From assembly GCA_029264955.1 (NCBI GenBank), contig JARHYC010000020.1, positions 155,442 through 219,441 of the forward strand: 64,000 bases of DNA. The letters are read 5' to 3'. The notes under the pieces are model-generated. The model had not been told where the DNA came from. It ran no database searches and saw only the letters and a program-made list of their open reading frames with translations. Position numbers and translations under genes: made by a program. Source of the stretch: Faecalibacterium sp. (GTDB lineage Bacteria; Bacillota; Clostridia; Oscillospirales; Ruminococcaceae). Shown piece by piece: positions 41,112-49,987 of the stretch; the first letter of the stretch is position 1, and the number at the start of each line of letters is the position of its first letter.

Positions 41112-42383
41112 ATGGAACCAATGATCGTAGCGGGAATTCTGTTTGTTATTACCTATGGCCTGCTGCTGGCACTGCCGAATCATCGTGCAGTGGTAGCGCT
41201 GGGCAGCGGTGTAGCATTCGTAGTATTTGGGCTTTTGCCCCTGACAGCTGTGCCGGGTGCAGTAGACTGGAACGTGCTGTTAATGATTGGCGGCACAATG
41301 GGCCTGGTAGAATTGTTTATCGCATCGGGGATGCCGTCCCTTTTATCTTACTGGCTGTTGCAGAAAATCCACACCGTGCGTGGCGCAGTAGTAGCTCTGG
41401 CACTGTTTGCCGGATTGATTTCTGCCTTTATTGATAACGTGGCTACCGTGCTGATGGTTGCTCCCGTAGCAATGGCTGTGGCAAAACGTGCCAAGATTTC
41501 GCCTGTGCCGGTAATTATCTCGATTGCAGTTTCATCGAATCTACAGGGTGCTGCTACGCTGGTGGGGGATACCACTTCGATTTTGCTGGGCGCTGCTGCT
41601 GACATGAACTTTATGGATTTCTTCTGGTATCAGGGTCGCCCCGGTATTTTCTGGGTCGTTCAAGCGGGCGCTGTGGTATCGGCACTGATTCTGTTCTGGT
41701 TGTTCCGCAAGGAAAAGACCACCATTGAAGCAGGTGAAAAGCCGGTTGTCAGTGACTATTTCCCCACAGTGCTGCTGGTGGGTATGGTCGTATTGCTGGC
41801 AGGTGCATCTCTGCTGCCCAATACACCCGCAATGATCAATGGTATTATCTGTTCCAGTTTGATGGTGATTGGGCAGAGCTGGTATCTGCTGCGCGGACAA
41901 AAGCAGATCGTGGAGCGCAGCCTGAAGGCAATTGATCTCCAGACGCTGGCTTTGCTGGCAGGTGTATTCTTGGTTGTAGCAGGTGTGGAAGCTGCCGGTG
42001 TGCTGGACTGGATCAGCGCACGCTTTGCTACGCTGGGCGGCGGCAGTATGCTGTTGGTGTATAGTGCTGTGGTTTGGGTCAGTGTGGCGTGCTCTGCTTT
42101 TATTGATAACATTCCCTATGTGGCAGCCATGCTGCCCGTGACCGAACAGGTATCGGCACTGTTGGGTGCAGACCCCACGCTGCTGTACTTTGGTTTGCTG
42201 GTGGGTGCAACCCTGGGCGGAAACCTGACGCCGGTTGGCGCATCGGCAAATATTACCGGTATTGGTATCCTTCGCCGTGAGGGCCATCAAGTAGCCAACA
42301 AGGATTTCCTGCGTATTGGTGTACCTTTTACTCTGGCAGCTGTAATCAGCGGATATGTTCTGCTGTGGCTGTTGTGGGCTTAA
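41112..42383 (+). CDS. SLC13/ArsB/NhaD-like ion transporter
   Basis: 424 aa, paired FIDNVATVLMVAP / FIDNIPYVAAMLP motifs characteristic of the ion transporter superfamily. Confidence 0.88.
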   Translation: MEPMIVAGILFVITYGLLLALPNHRAVVALGSGVAFVVFGLLPLTAVPGAVDWNVLLMIGGTMGLVELFIASGMPSLLSYWLLQKIHTVRGAVVALALFAGLISAFIDNVATVLMVAPVAMAVAKRAKISPVPVIISIAVSSNLQGAATLVGDTTSILLGAAADMNFMDFFWYQGRPGIFWVVQAGAVVSALILFWLFRKEKTTIEAGEKPVVSDYFPTVLLVGMVVLLAGASLLPNTPAMINGIICSSLMVIGQSWYLLRGQKQIVERSLKAIDLQTLALLAGVFLVVAGVEAAGVLDWISARFATLGGGSMLLVYSAVVWVSVACSAFIDNIPYVAAMLPVTEQVSALLGADPTLLYFGLLVGATLGGNLTPVGASANITGIGILRREGHQVANKDFLRIGVPFTLAAVISGYVLLWLLWA

Positions 42384-42591
42384 TCTCAAATTCGATTGTT
42401 TCTTTCAAAAAGTCCTGCGGTTTTTTACCGCAGGACTTTTTACTTGTTAGAACGTGAAAAAGCACCCCTTGCACGGAAAAGGGCAAGCTGTTATACTGAA
42501 AGCCCCAAAGTACACCAAAACCGGATATTTTGCCATACCAATAGTATAATGTGTGTGGTAAATTTCCATAAGTAATAAAGAGGAGGGCAGT

Positions 42592-44250
42592 ATGCCCAAA
42601 AGAAATCAAAAAGTTGTAGTAATTGGTCACCAAAATCCGGATACGGATTCCATCTGCTCCGCAATTGCATATGCGGCACTAAAAAATCAGGAAGGCGGCG
42701 AGCTGACCTATGAGGCACGCCGTGCGGGGCGTCTAAATCAGGAAAGTGCTTTTGTGTTAAAGCGTTTCGGTGTGGAGCCGCCTCGTATGTGTACCGACGT
42801 TTTGCCCAAAGTGCGTGACGTGGAATATCGTGAGATGGAAGGCGTACCCGGCGAAATGAGCCTGCGCCGTGCATGGACGCTGATGCGTGACCGTCAGATC
42901 GATACCTTGCCGGTAGTGGCACCGGATCAGGAACTGCTGGGCGTCATTACCGTTAAGGATATTGCGACCGCAAACATGGACGTGTTTGACACGCACGTTC
43001 TGGCAAAGAGCCATACTAGCTATCGCAATATTTTGGAGACCCTGTCCGGCGAAATGCTGATTGGTAATCCCGATGCAATCGTAGAGCGCGGCAAGCTGTT
43101 GATTGGTGCATCCAGCCCGGAACTGATGGAAGCGGCTATGGAGGCAGGCGACATTGTGCTGCTGAGCAACCGCTATGAGAGTCAGTTGTGCGCCATTGAG
43201 ATGGAAGCCAGCCTGATCATTGTTTGTTCCGGCGCAACTGTGGGGCGTACTATCTTAAAGCTGGCAGAAGAAAATGGTGTTGCAATTATTGTGACAAACC
43301 ATGACAGTTATGCGGCTGCAAAGCTGATCAGCCAGTGTGCACCCATTTCGCACTATATGACAACCCGGGATATTGTTCACTTTACTCCGGTTACTCCGGT
43401 GGATGATGCACTGCATATCATGGGTAAGGTGCGCCATCGTTACTTCCCCATTGTAGATGCCGAGGGCAAATATATCGGTATGCTGAGCCGTCGTAATTTG
43501 ATGAATCTCCAGCAGCGCAAGCTGATTCTGGTGGACCACAACGAGGCTACACAGGCTGTGGAAGGTTATGATCGTGCCGAGATTCTGGAAATCATCGATC
43601 ACCATCGTATTGGTTCGCTGGAAACCAGCGGTCCTGTATACTTCCGCAACCAGCCGGTTGGCTGTACCGCAACCATCGTCTATCAGATGTATCAGGAGCA
43701 TGGTATTGTGCCCACGCCCCAGATTGCGGGCTTGCTGCTGGCAGCTATTTTGTCGGACACGCTGATGTTCCGCAGCCCCACTTGCACCCGTATCGACGAG
43801 ATGACTGCACAGAAGCTGGCAGGAATTGCGGGCGAAGAAATCGAGAGTTTTGCGTCTGATATGTTCCAAGCTGCTGAAAATCTGGAGGGTCGCTCTGCTG
43901 AGCAGGTGTTCCTGCAGGATTTTAAGGTGTTCATGTGCGGCGATGTGCGCTTTGGCGTAGCACAGGGCAACTACATGACCCATAATAACCTGGAGGCTGC
44001 CCGTGCATTGCTGCAGCCCTATCTGGAAGAAGCACGCAGCCGTCAGGGCGTGGAAGATGTATACGTTCTGCTGACCGATGTGCCCAAGAGCACCAGTAGT
44101 GTGATTTGTTCCGGTCACCGTGCCCAGCAGGTGCTGCTGGAAGGCTTTGACGCGGAGTCCGATCAGAACGGTGTGGTTCTGCTGGAGGGGGTTGTCAGCC
44201 GTAAGAAGCAGTTCCTGCCTGCTGTGATGGCTGCATACCAGCAGATGTAA
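42592..44250 (+). CDS. Manganese-dependent inorganic diphosphatase (DHH family with CBS/DRTGG insert)
   Basis: VVIGHQNPDTDSICSAIAYA; two CBS-like regions; DHHRIGSLET. Confidence 0.93.
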   Translation: MPKRNQKVVVIGHQNPDTDSICSAIAYAALKNQEGGELTYEARRAGRLNQESAFVLKRFGVEPPRMCTDVLPKVRDVEYREMEGVPGEMSLRRAWTLMRDRQIDTLPVVAPDQELLGVITVKDIATANMDVFDTHVLAKSHTSYRNILETLSGEMLIGNPDAIVERGKLLIGASSPELMEAAMEAGDIVLLSNRYESQLCAIEMEASLIIVCSGATVGRTILKLAEENGVAIIVTNHDSYAAAKLISQCAPISHYMTTRDIVHFTPVTPVDDALHIMGKVRHRYFPIVDAEGKYIGMLSRRNLMNLQQRKLILVDHNEATQAVEGYDRAEILEIIDHHRIGSLETSGPVYFRNQPVGCTATIVYQMYQEHGIVPTPQIAGLLLAAILSDTLMFRSPTCTRIDEMTAQKLAGIAGEEIESFASDMFQAAENLEGRSAEQVFLQDFKVFMCGDVRFGVAQGNYMTHNNLEAARALLQPYLEEARSRQGVEDVYVLLTDVPKSTSSVICSGHRAQQVLLEGFDAESDQNGVVLLEGVVSRKKQFLPAVMAAYQQM

Positions 44251-44287
44251 GATGTAGTATTTCAGGGTAAAGGGGAGGTGTGCCGCT

Positions 44288-44575
44288 GTGGAGAAAAAGA
44301 ATATCCGCTGCCGCTATCAGTTTTATGGGACAGTACAGGGGGTAGGTTTTCGCTACCGTGCTAAATATGCGGCACAGCTTTTAGAGCTGACCGGCTGGGT
44401 AGAAAACGAATGGGACGGCAGTGTCATTGGTGAAGTACAAGGATCTGTTGAGATGGTCGCACGCTGGGTGCCTACCATTACAGCGGGTTCACCATGGATC
44501 GAAATTGAGCGTATGGACCGAAAAGAAATCCCCGTTTTGCCTGAAGAGCGCAGCTTTAAGGTGCGTGGCTGCTGA
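44288..44575 (+). CDS. Acylphosphatase
   Basis: YGTVQGVGFRYRAKYAAQLLELTGWVENEWDGSV; GTG start. Confidence 0.92.
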   Translation: MEKKNIRCRYQFYGTVQGVGFRYRAKYAAQLLELTGWVENEWDGSVIGEVQGSVEMVARWVPTITAGSPWIEIERMDRKEIPVLPEERSFKVRGC

Positions 44576-44599
44576 AAAGCAGTGATATGAAAACAAAAA

Positions 44600-44647
44600 A
44601 GAAGCGATGTACACCTGACTTGCAGGTTATACATCGCTTCTTTTGTT
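44600..44647. terminator. Bidirectional intrinsic terminator
   Basis: aaagaagcgatgtacacctgacttgcaggttatacatcgcttctttt. Confidence 0.85.
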
Positions 44648-44657
44648 ATGCGAAAAA

Positions 44658-46013
44658 TCAGCCTGTGATTTTCAAAGGGCTGTTACCGACCCAGATGGTA
44701 TCATCCATCAGACGGGTCAGACAAATACGGCTGCCATCGGTAACGCGTGCGGGGTCCAATGCGTAGAAATCGCTTTCTCGCAGGTTGGCAGGGTCAGCAT
44801 CTGCCGATACACCAACCACCACAACCCAGTGACCGTAGGTGCTGCTGGTAGCCTTGTGAGGATAGTTGACTTTGTTCCAGCCGTTGCTGCTTTCCCAGTA
44901 TTCATGGGTGGTGCAGCGACCCTGACCAGGTGCATTCTGCAAATGTACGATAACGGGGCGTCCAGCATCCAGTTCGTTGTACAGCTTATTTAAGGTGTCG
45001 GACAGGCTGCCGTTATAGTCGCGGTAGCCAGCAGCGCTCCAAACAGCACCGTTGGACCACATACCGCTGCCGGAACAAGGGGCGCCATCCAGAACCGTGC
45101 GGGCATAGCGCAGGCAGAACCAGCTGCAGCGACCGGGGGTCTGGTTGCCGATACCGGCAATCATGCTATGGTCAAAATTCAAAAGCTGGATGCCGGAAGC
45201 TTCCTGCATCTGAGAGTCCATAACTGTGACATTACATTCTGCGCTCACATCACCAATGGATACGGTGACAACGGCCTGACCTTTTGCGACAGCGGTTACA
45301 TGACCGGTTTCGTCTACCACACAGACGCTCTCATCGCTGCTGGAGAAAACCATGGGAGGTAGTTCACCGGGAATATCCTCCGGTGTATAGGTGGCAGAAA
45401 GATTGGTACCCGTACCACCCATGCGCAGCTTAACAGATTTGCGGTTCAGCTTGACGGATTCAATAGGAGGTGGTGCTTCATTTACCTGAACTTGGCAGAT
45501 GCCGGATGCGGTGTGACCTTCCGGATCTGTTGCAGTTGCGGTAATGGTTGCTGTGCCAGGGGTAAGGGCAGATACGAGACCGTTGGAATCTACGGTGCAG
45601 ATGGTTTCATCGCTGCTGGTATAGTTGATCAGATAGGGGCGCCCCTGCCAGTCCTGCACAGCAAAACTTTGCAGTTGGGTGCGGTGGTACTGATCTACCG
45701 TTACCTGCGGATCGCTCGTAACAGTAGCAACCGTGGATTCGGTGCTCAGATGACCGATGGAGGCGGTGGATACGTCACTGCCGCCAATCATTACAGTTCG
45801 TGCCAGGGTGTTCTGAGAAAGATCTCTCGGTGGTTTCGGTTCCGGCTGTACAGGACGCCACGCTGCTGCAGTACACAGCAGCGTGACAGCTGTGACCAGC
45901 GCAACACGAACCGGGACACTGGAAAAAATCTTTTTGTATTTTGTAAAAATAGGAATCGCTCCTTTTGTAATTTTAGTTATAAAAAATTGCAGATTCCCCG
46001 CAAACGAGTACAT
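44658..46013 (-). CDS. Secreted protein with Ig-like (BIG2) domains and C-terminal C39-like peptidase domain
   Basis: Two Ig-like repeats ending in VSALTPGTATITATATD and VTAVAKGQAVVTVSIGD; TPGRCSWFCLRYARTV...GRPVIVHLQ...YGHWVVVVGV. Confidence 0.78.
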   Translation of the reverse strand: MYSFAGNLQFFITKITKGAIPIFTKYKKIFSSVPVRVALVTAVTLLCTAAAWRPVQPEPKPPRDLSQNTLARTVMIGGSDVSTASIGHLSTESTVATVTSDPQVTVDQYHRTQLQSFAVQDWQGRPYLINYTSSDETICTVDSNGLVSALTPGTATITATATDPEGHTASGICQVQVNEAPPPIESVKLNRKSVKLRMGGTGTNLSATYTPEDIPGELPPMVFSSSDESVCVVDETGHVTAVAKGQAVVTVSIGDVSAECNVTVMDSQMQEASGIQLLNFDHSMIAGIGNQTPGRCSWFCLRYARTVLDGAPCSGSGMWSNGAVWSAAGYRDYNGSLSDTLNKLYNELDAGRPVIVHLQNAPGQGRCTTHEYWESSNGWNKVNYPHKATSSTYGHWVVVVGVSADADPANLRESDFYALDPARVTDGSRICLTRLMDDTIWVGNSPLKITG

Positions 46014-46266
46014 TATACCAGAAAAAGGCGATTCTTCATCCGTTTCAGACCAATCATCGCAAAAAATTCACATTCTGAACAAGTTCGGCAACAAGAAACC
46101 GTAAGATTCAATAAAAAGTGAGAAAGACTGTCGCAAAGTGTGAAAAAATTTGGAATCTATCGACACAACGATGAAAATATGATATATTAGCCCAAGCGCA
46201 GAAAATGAACTGCGAGAGAAAATCCCCTGAGCCGTTTGTACGGCGCCACAGAACAAAGGAGTTCCT

Positions 46267-46767
46267 ATGCGGAGTTGGAAAGAAGCAAACCGTGTTGAAT
46301 TTTTGGAGTGTGTCGGTTCGATTATGGCGGACCCACAGGTGCAGCGTCTGGCAGAGTTTCACCAGCATACAGCTGCTACCACCCGCTATGACCATTGCGT
46401 TCTGGTCGCGTATTTGAGCTTTTTGATGTGCCGCCGTTTTGGCTGGGACTATCAGGCTGCTGCCCGTGGCGGTATGCTGCATGACCTGTATCATGAGTGC
46501 TGGCCCGGCAGCGAAGATGGTGCACTGAGCCGTTGGCGTACGCATCCCGCAGCTGCACTGGAAAATGCACGCTGCTTTGGTTTGACCCTGCGGGAAGAAG
46601 ATATTATCGTGAAGCATATGTGGCCGGTAACGTTGGCAATGCCCCGCTACAAGGAGAGCTATATTGTATCGTTGGCAGACAAGGTTGCTGCTGTTATGGA
46701 AAAGACCCGTCTGGTGCGTGCGTTTGATGTGAGCCACAATGTAGAGCTGGTAGCCGCTGCCATCTAA
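46267..46767 (+). CDS. HD-domain phosphohydrolase
   Basis: RYDHCVLVAYLSF...GGMLHDLYHE. Confidence 0.85.
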   Translation: MRSWKEANRVEFLECVGSIMADPQVQRLAEFHQHTAATTRYDHCVLVAYLSFLMCRRFGWDYQAAARGGMLHDLYHECWPGSEDGALSRWRTHPAAALENARCFGLTLREEDIIVKHMWPVTLAMPRYKESYIVSLADKVAAVMEKTRLVRAFDVSHNVELVAAAI

Positions 46768-46824
46768 TAAAATAAAACAAAAGAGCGATCTGCTGTTTGG
46801 CAGGTCGCTTTTCTTGTTTTTGTA

Positions 46825-46867
46825 CTTGACAAAGTCAAGTGACTAATATAAACTTGACTTTGTCAAG
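46825..46867. promoter_or_regulatory. Paired 15-bp palindromic operators upstream of MarR gene
   Basis: CTTGACAAAGTCAAG (46825-46839) and its reverse complement CTTGACTTTGTCAAG (46853-46867). Confidence 0.85.
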
Positions 46868-46888
46868 AAAAGAAAGGAGGGAACCCAG

Positions 46889-47317
46889 ATGAAACGATCC
46901 GTAGCATTTTTAACGGCAGTGCTGTACCGAGACTTTTTGGCGTACAGCACTGGCGAGCTGAAAAAGTTGGGGCTGAATTATGGTCAGTTACCGTTTATTC
47001 TGTATGTGGGCAAGCATCCCGGCTGTACCCCGGCGGAGCTGACAAATCAACTGCATCTGGACTGGGGCCATTCCCAGCGAAGTATTACCCGACTTGTGGA
47101 AAGCGGATTTCTGATTAAAAACCGCAGTAAAGCAGAAGCGCGCAACTATCAGTTGTTTCTGACAAAAGAAGGGGAAAAAGCGTTGGAAGGAATCCATGCC
47201 GTAGTGGAATCCTGGGATATAAGCAAAACGAATCGTTTACCGTCGGAAGAACAAGAACAGCTGATTGCCTTGTTATACAAGTTGACTGCACCAGAAGACC
47301 GAACAGAAGAACAATAA
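46889..47317 (+). CDS. MarR-family transcriptional regulator
   Basis: Winged HTH GCTPAELTNQLHLDWGHSQRSITRLVESGFL. Confidence 0.88.
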   Translation: MKRSVAFLTAVLYRDFLAYSTGELKKLGLNYGQLPFILYVGKHPGCTPAELTNQLHLDWGHSQRSITRLVESGFLIKNRSKAEARNYQLFLTKEGEKALEGIHAVVESWDISKTNRLPSEEQEQLIALLYKLTAPEDRTEEQ

Positions 47318-47397
47318 ATCAGGACATGCAGCGAAGCGGCTCTGGCGGACAAAAGTAGTACAGAGCAGAGAAAATGCAAACATAAGGAGGAAACCCT

Positions 47398-47895
47398 ATG
47401 CGTTACGCAATCGTTTACAGCAGCCGTACCGGCAACACCAAACAACTGGCAGAAGCAATTCAGCAGGTACTGCCTCAGGAGGACTGTGTGTATATTGGTG
47501 CGCCTTCTGACGAAGCCTTGCAGGCAGAGCGTCTGTATGTTGGCTTCTGGACGGATAAAGGCAGCAGCAGCGAAGAAATCAGCGCATTTTTGAACCAGGC
47601 AGGCGAGCGTCAGATATTCCTGTTTGGTACCGCAGGCTTTGGCGAGAGCCAGCAGTATTTTGATACGGTGCTGAAAAAAGCGGCAACCAACTTTGACCCG
47701 CAAGCTACATTGATTGGCAGCTTTATGTGTCAGGGCAAGATGCCCATGTCGGTGCGCAATCGTTACGAGCAGCTGCAGCAGGAAGGCAAAATGCCCAATG
47801 CACAGGCAATGATCGAAAACTTCGATAAGGCACTAGTACACCCCAATGCAGCAGATCTGGCCGCTTTGCAGGATGCGGTGCGTGCAGCACAGTAA
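47398..47895 (+). CDS. Flavodoxin family protein
   Basis: MRYAIVYSSRTGNTKQLAEAI. Confidence 0.9.
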   Translation: MRYAIVYSSRTGNTKQLAEAIQQVLPQEDCVYIGAPSDEALQAERLYVGFWTDKGSSSEEISAFLNQAGERQIFLFGTAGFGESQQYFDTVLKKAATNFDPQATLIGSFMCQGKMPMSVRNRYEQLQQEGKMPNAQAMIENFDKALVHPNAADLAALQDAVRAAQ

Positions 47896-47907
47896 GGTAT
47901 TATTTTG

Positions 47908-47948
47908 CAAAATAAAAGGCACAGCTGGAAGGGCTGTGCCTTTTATCA
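47908..47948. terminator. Bidirectional intrinsic terminator
   Basis: aaaaggcacagctggaagggctgtgcctttta. Confidence 0.8.
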
Positions 47949-47967
47949 TAGGAAGTAGTGCGTTCTG

Positions 47968-49329
47968 TTAGCCCACAGGAAGCAATCCCTGTACCAGAAT
48001 AAAAAGAATCAAAACCGGAACAACAAACAAGAAGAACGGCTTCAGCTTGGGGCTGAGTTTGATGCCGTCGCCGGTGTTGGCCTCTTCCAGATATTTGTCG
48101 AAGCCCCAGCCCCAGCGGGTCGTGCAGAACAGCAGATAAATCAAGGAGCCAATGGGCAGCAGCAGAGCAGACACCAGGAAGTCCTCGGTATCCAGTACGT
48201 TGCGGCCGCCAAGCAGGTGCAGATTGCTCCACACATTAAAGCCCAGCACACAGGGGACAGAAGCAATCAAAACAAAAATGCAGTTGAAAATGACTGCTTT
48301 TTTTCGGTCCCAGCCGAAGTTGTCCACACAGCTGCAAATCAGATTTTCAAACACAGCAATAACAGTTGTGAAGCTGGCAAAGGTCATGAACAGGAAGAAC
48401 ATTGCGCCCCACAGGCGGCCGCCTGCCATATTGACGAATACATCCGGCAGGGTGACGAAAATCAGTCCAGGCCCCTGATCGGGCTGCACGCCAAAGCTGA
48501 AGCACGCCGGGAAGATAATCAGACCGCTTGCCAGCGCAACGAAGGTGTCCAAACCACAAATGCGGACCGCTTCGCTGGTCAGGGTGTGATCTTTCGACAT
48601 ATAGCTGCCGAAAATTTCCATGCAGGCAATGCCCAGACTCAAGGTGAAGAATGCCTGGTTCATGGCGTTGGCAATCACGGTAGACCAGCCGACAGCTGCT
48701 GCGCGCTCCAAGTCGGGAAGCAGATAGAAAGCCAGACCTTCTTTTGCGCCGGGCAGCAACAGGCTGTGACCAGCCAGCAGAAGAATCAGAAGCAGCAGGG
48801 CACTCATCATAAACTTGGAGATGCGCTCCAGACCCTGCTGTAGGCCCATGCTCACCACAAAGAAACCGGTGATGACAATGACGACCATCCAGCCGCCCAT
48901 CTCACTGGGGTTGCTCAGCATTTTGTTGAACACCGCTTCGGAGCCATTTGCCGAAAGGCTGTCGAAGGTACCGGACAGAAATTTGAAAAAGTACGACAGC
49001 ATCCAGCCCGCTACAGTGGTGTAGTACATCATCAACAGATAGCTGCCTGCCATGCAGAACCAGCCGTGTATGTGCCATTGGCTGTTTTTTGGCTCCAGCG
49101 CCTGATATGCCTGCACAGCGCTTCGGCGGCTTGCACGACCAACTGCAAGCTCCATAGTCAGGACCGGTATGCCCAGAATAACCAAAAACAGCAGGTACAG
49201 TAAAACAAAGACTGCCCCGCCGCTTTGCCCCGCAACATAGGGGAAGCGCCATACATTACCAATACCAATGGCACAGCCCGCGCTGACCAGCAAGAAGCCA
49301 AGCCGCGACTTAAAATTTTCTCGTCCCAT
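47968..49329 (-). CDS. Sodium-dependent neurotransmitter symporter (SNF) family transporter
   Basis: FKSRLGFLLVSAGCAIGIGNVWRFPYVAGQSGGAVFVLLYLLFL. Confidence 0.93.
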   Translation of the reverse strand: MGRENFKSRLGFLLVSAGCAIGIGNVWRFPYVAGQSGGAVFVLLYLLFLVILGIPVLTMELAVGRASRRSAVQAYQALEPKNSQWHIHGWFCMAGSYLLMMYYTTVAGWMLSYFFKFLSGTFDSLSANGSEAVFNKMLSNPSEMGGWMVVIVITGFFVVSMGLQQGLERISKFMMSALLLLILLLAGHSLLLPGAKEGLAFYLLPDLERAAAVGWSTVIANAMNQAFFTLSLGIACMEIFGSYMSKDHTLTSEAVRICGLDTFVALASGLIIFPACFSFGVQPDQGPGLIFVTLPDVFVNMAGGRLWGAMFFLFMTFASFTTVIAVFENLICSCVDNFGWDRKKAVIFNCIFVLIASVPCVLGFNVWSNLHLLGGRNVLDTEDFLVSALLLPIGSLIYLLFCTTRWGWGFDKYLEEANTGDGIKLSPKLKPFFLFVVPVLILFILVQGLLPVG

Positions 49330-49472
49330 GATTTTCCCTCTTTTCTTTTCCGCCATCCCATACCGAAATTCGCAAAAAATGCGCGGCAGAAATGTTATGC
49401 CACCGATACTACACTAAAGTGAAGTGCGTGTCAACAAAATAGTGCATTTTACAGAAAAATGTTGGATGATGA

Positions 49473-49745
49473 AAAGCACATTTGCATAAGCATGCAACTC
49501 CGAAGGCTGCCATTGACCATGTGAAGCATCTGTCGTTTGGATATTTCCAGCCTGCGGATGCATATTTCAACCACATGAATGTGCGGAATATGTGAGCACT
49601 AATAGGGACATACCATCCAGAAGGCTGTAAGTGGAGCGATATGCTGTGCCTGGTACTGGCAGGCACCGGGGACTACGCTTGTGGCTACAATGCAAAGAAG
49701 TTCCCCGGTATGGATGTTGCTATCCCGCATACAGGAAGCCTTTGA
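49473..49745 (+). pseudogene. Decayed coding remnant with internal TGA (49593-49595)
   Basis: Single frame: ...ATPKAAIDHVKHLSFGYFQPADAYFNHMNVRNM*ALIGTYHPEGCKWSDMLCLVLAGTGDYACGYNAKKFPGMDVAIPHTGSL*; no clear start. Confidence 0.45.
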
Positions 49746-49784
49746 TCGACTGCCTATGTATTTGTAAAGTAAAATAAAACGAGA

Positions 49785-49826
49785 AACGCCCCGGCGCAGG
49801 AGTTCCTGCATCGGGGCGTTTTGTTT
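49785..49826 (+). terminator. Intrinsic terminator downstream of remnant
   Basis: aaacgccccggcgcaggagttcctgcatcggggcgttttgttt. Confidence 0.75.
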
Positions 49827-49987
49827 GTGGGTATCTGTTTTTTCGAAAAGAAAAGGATGAGAAAAAAGGAAATGAATGATGAATGCTTGGCGCTCATTCA
49901 TCATGGCATTAGTATATCCCGCAAATCAGTCAGAAACGTGACAGGGATATGAAAGATTTGTAAATCTGCGATATAGCGTTCCGAAAA

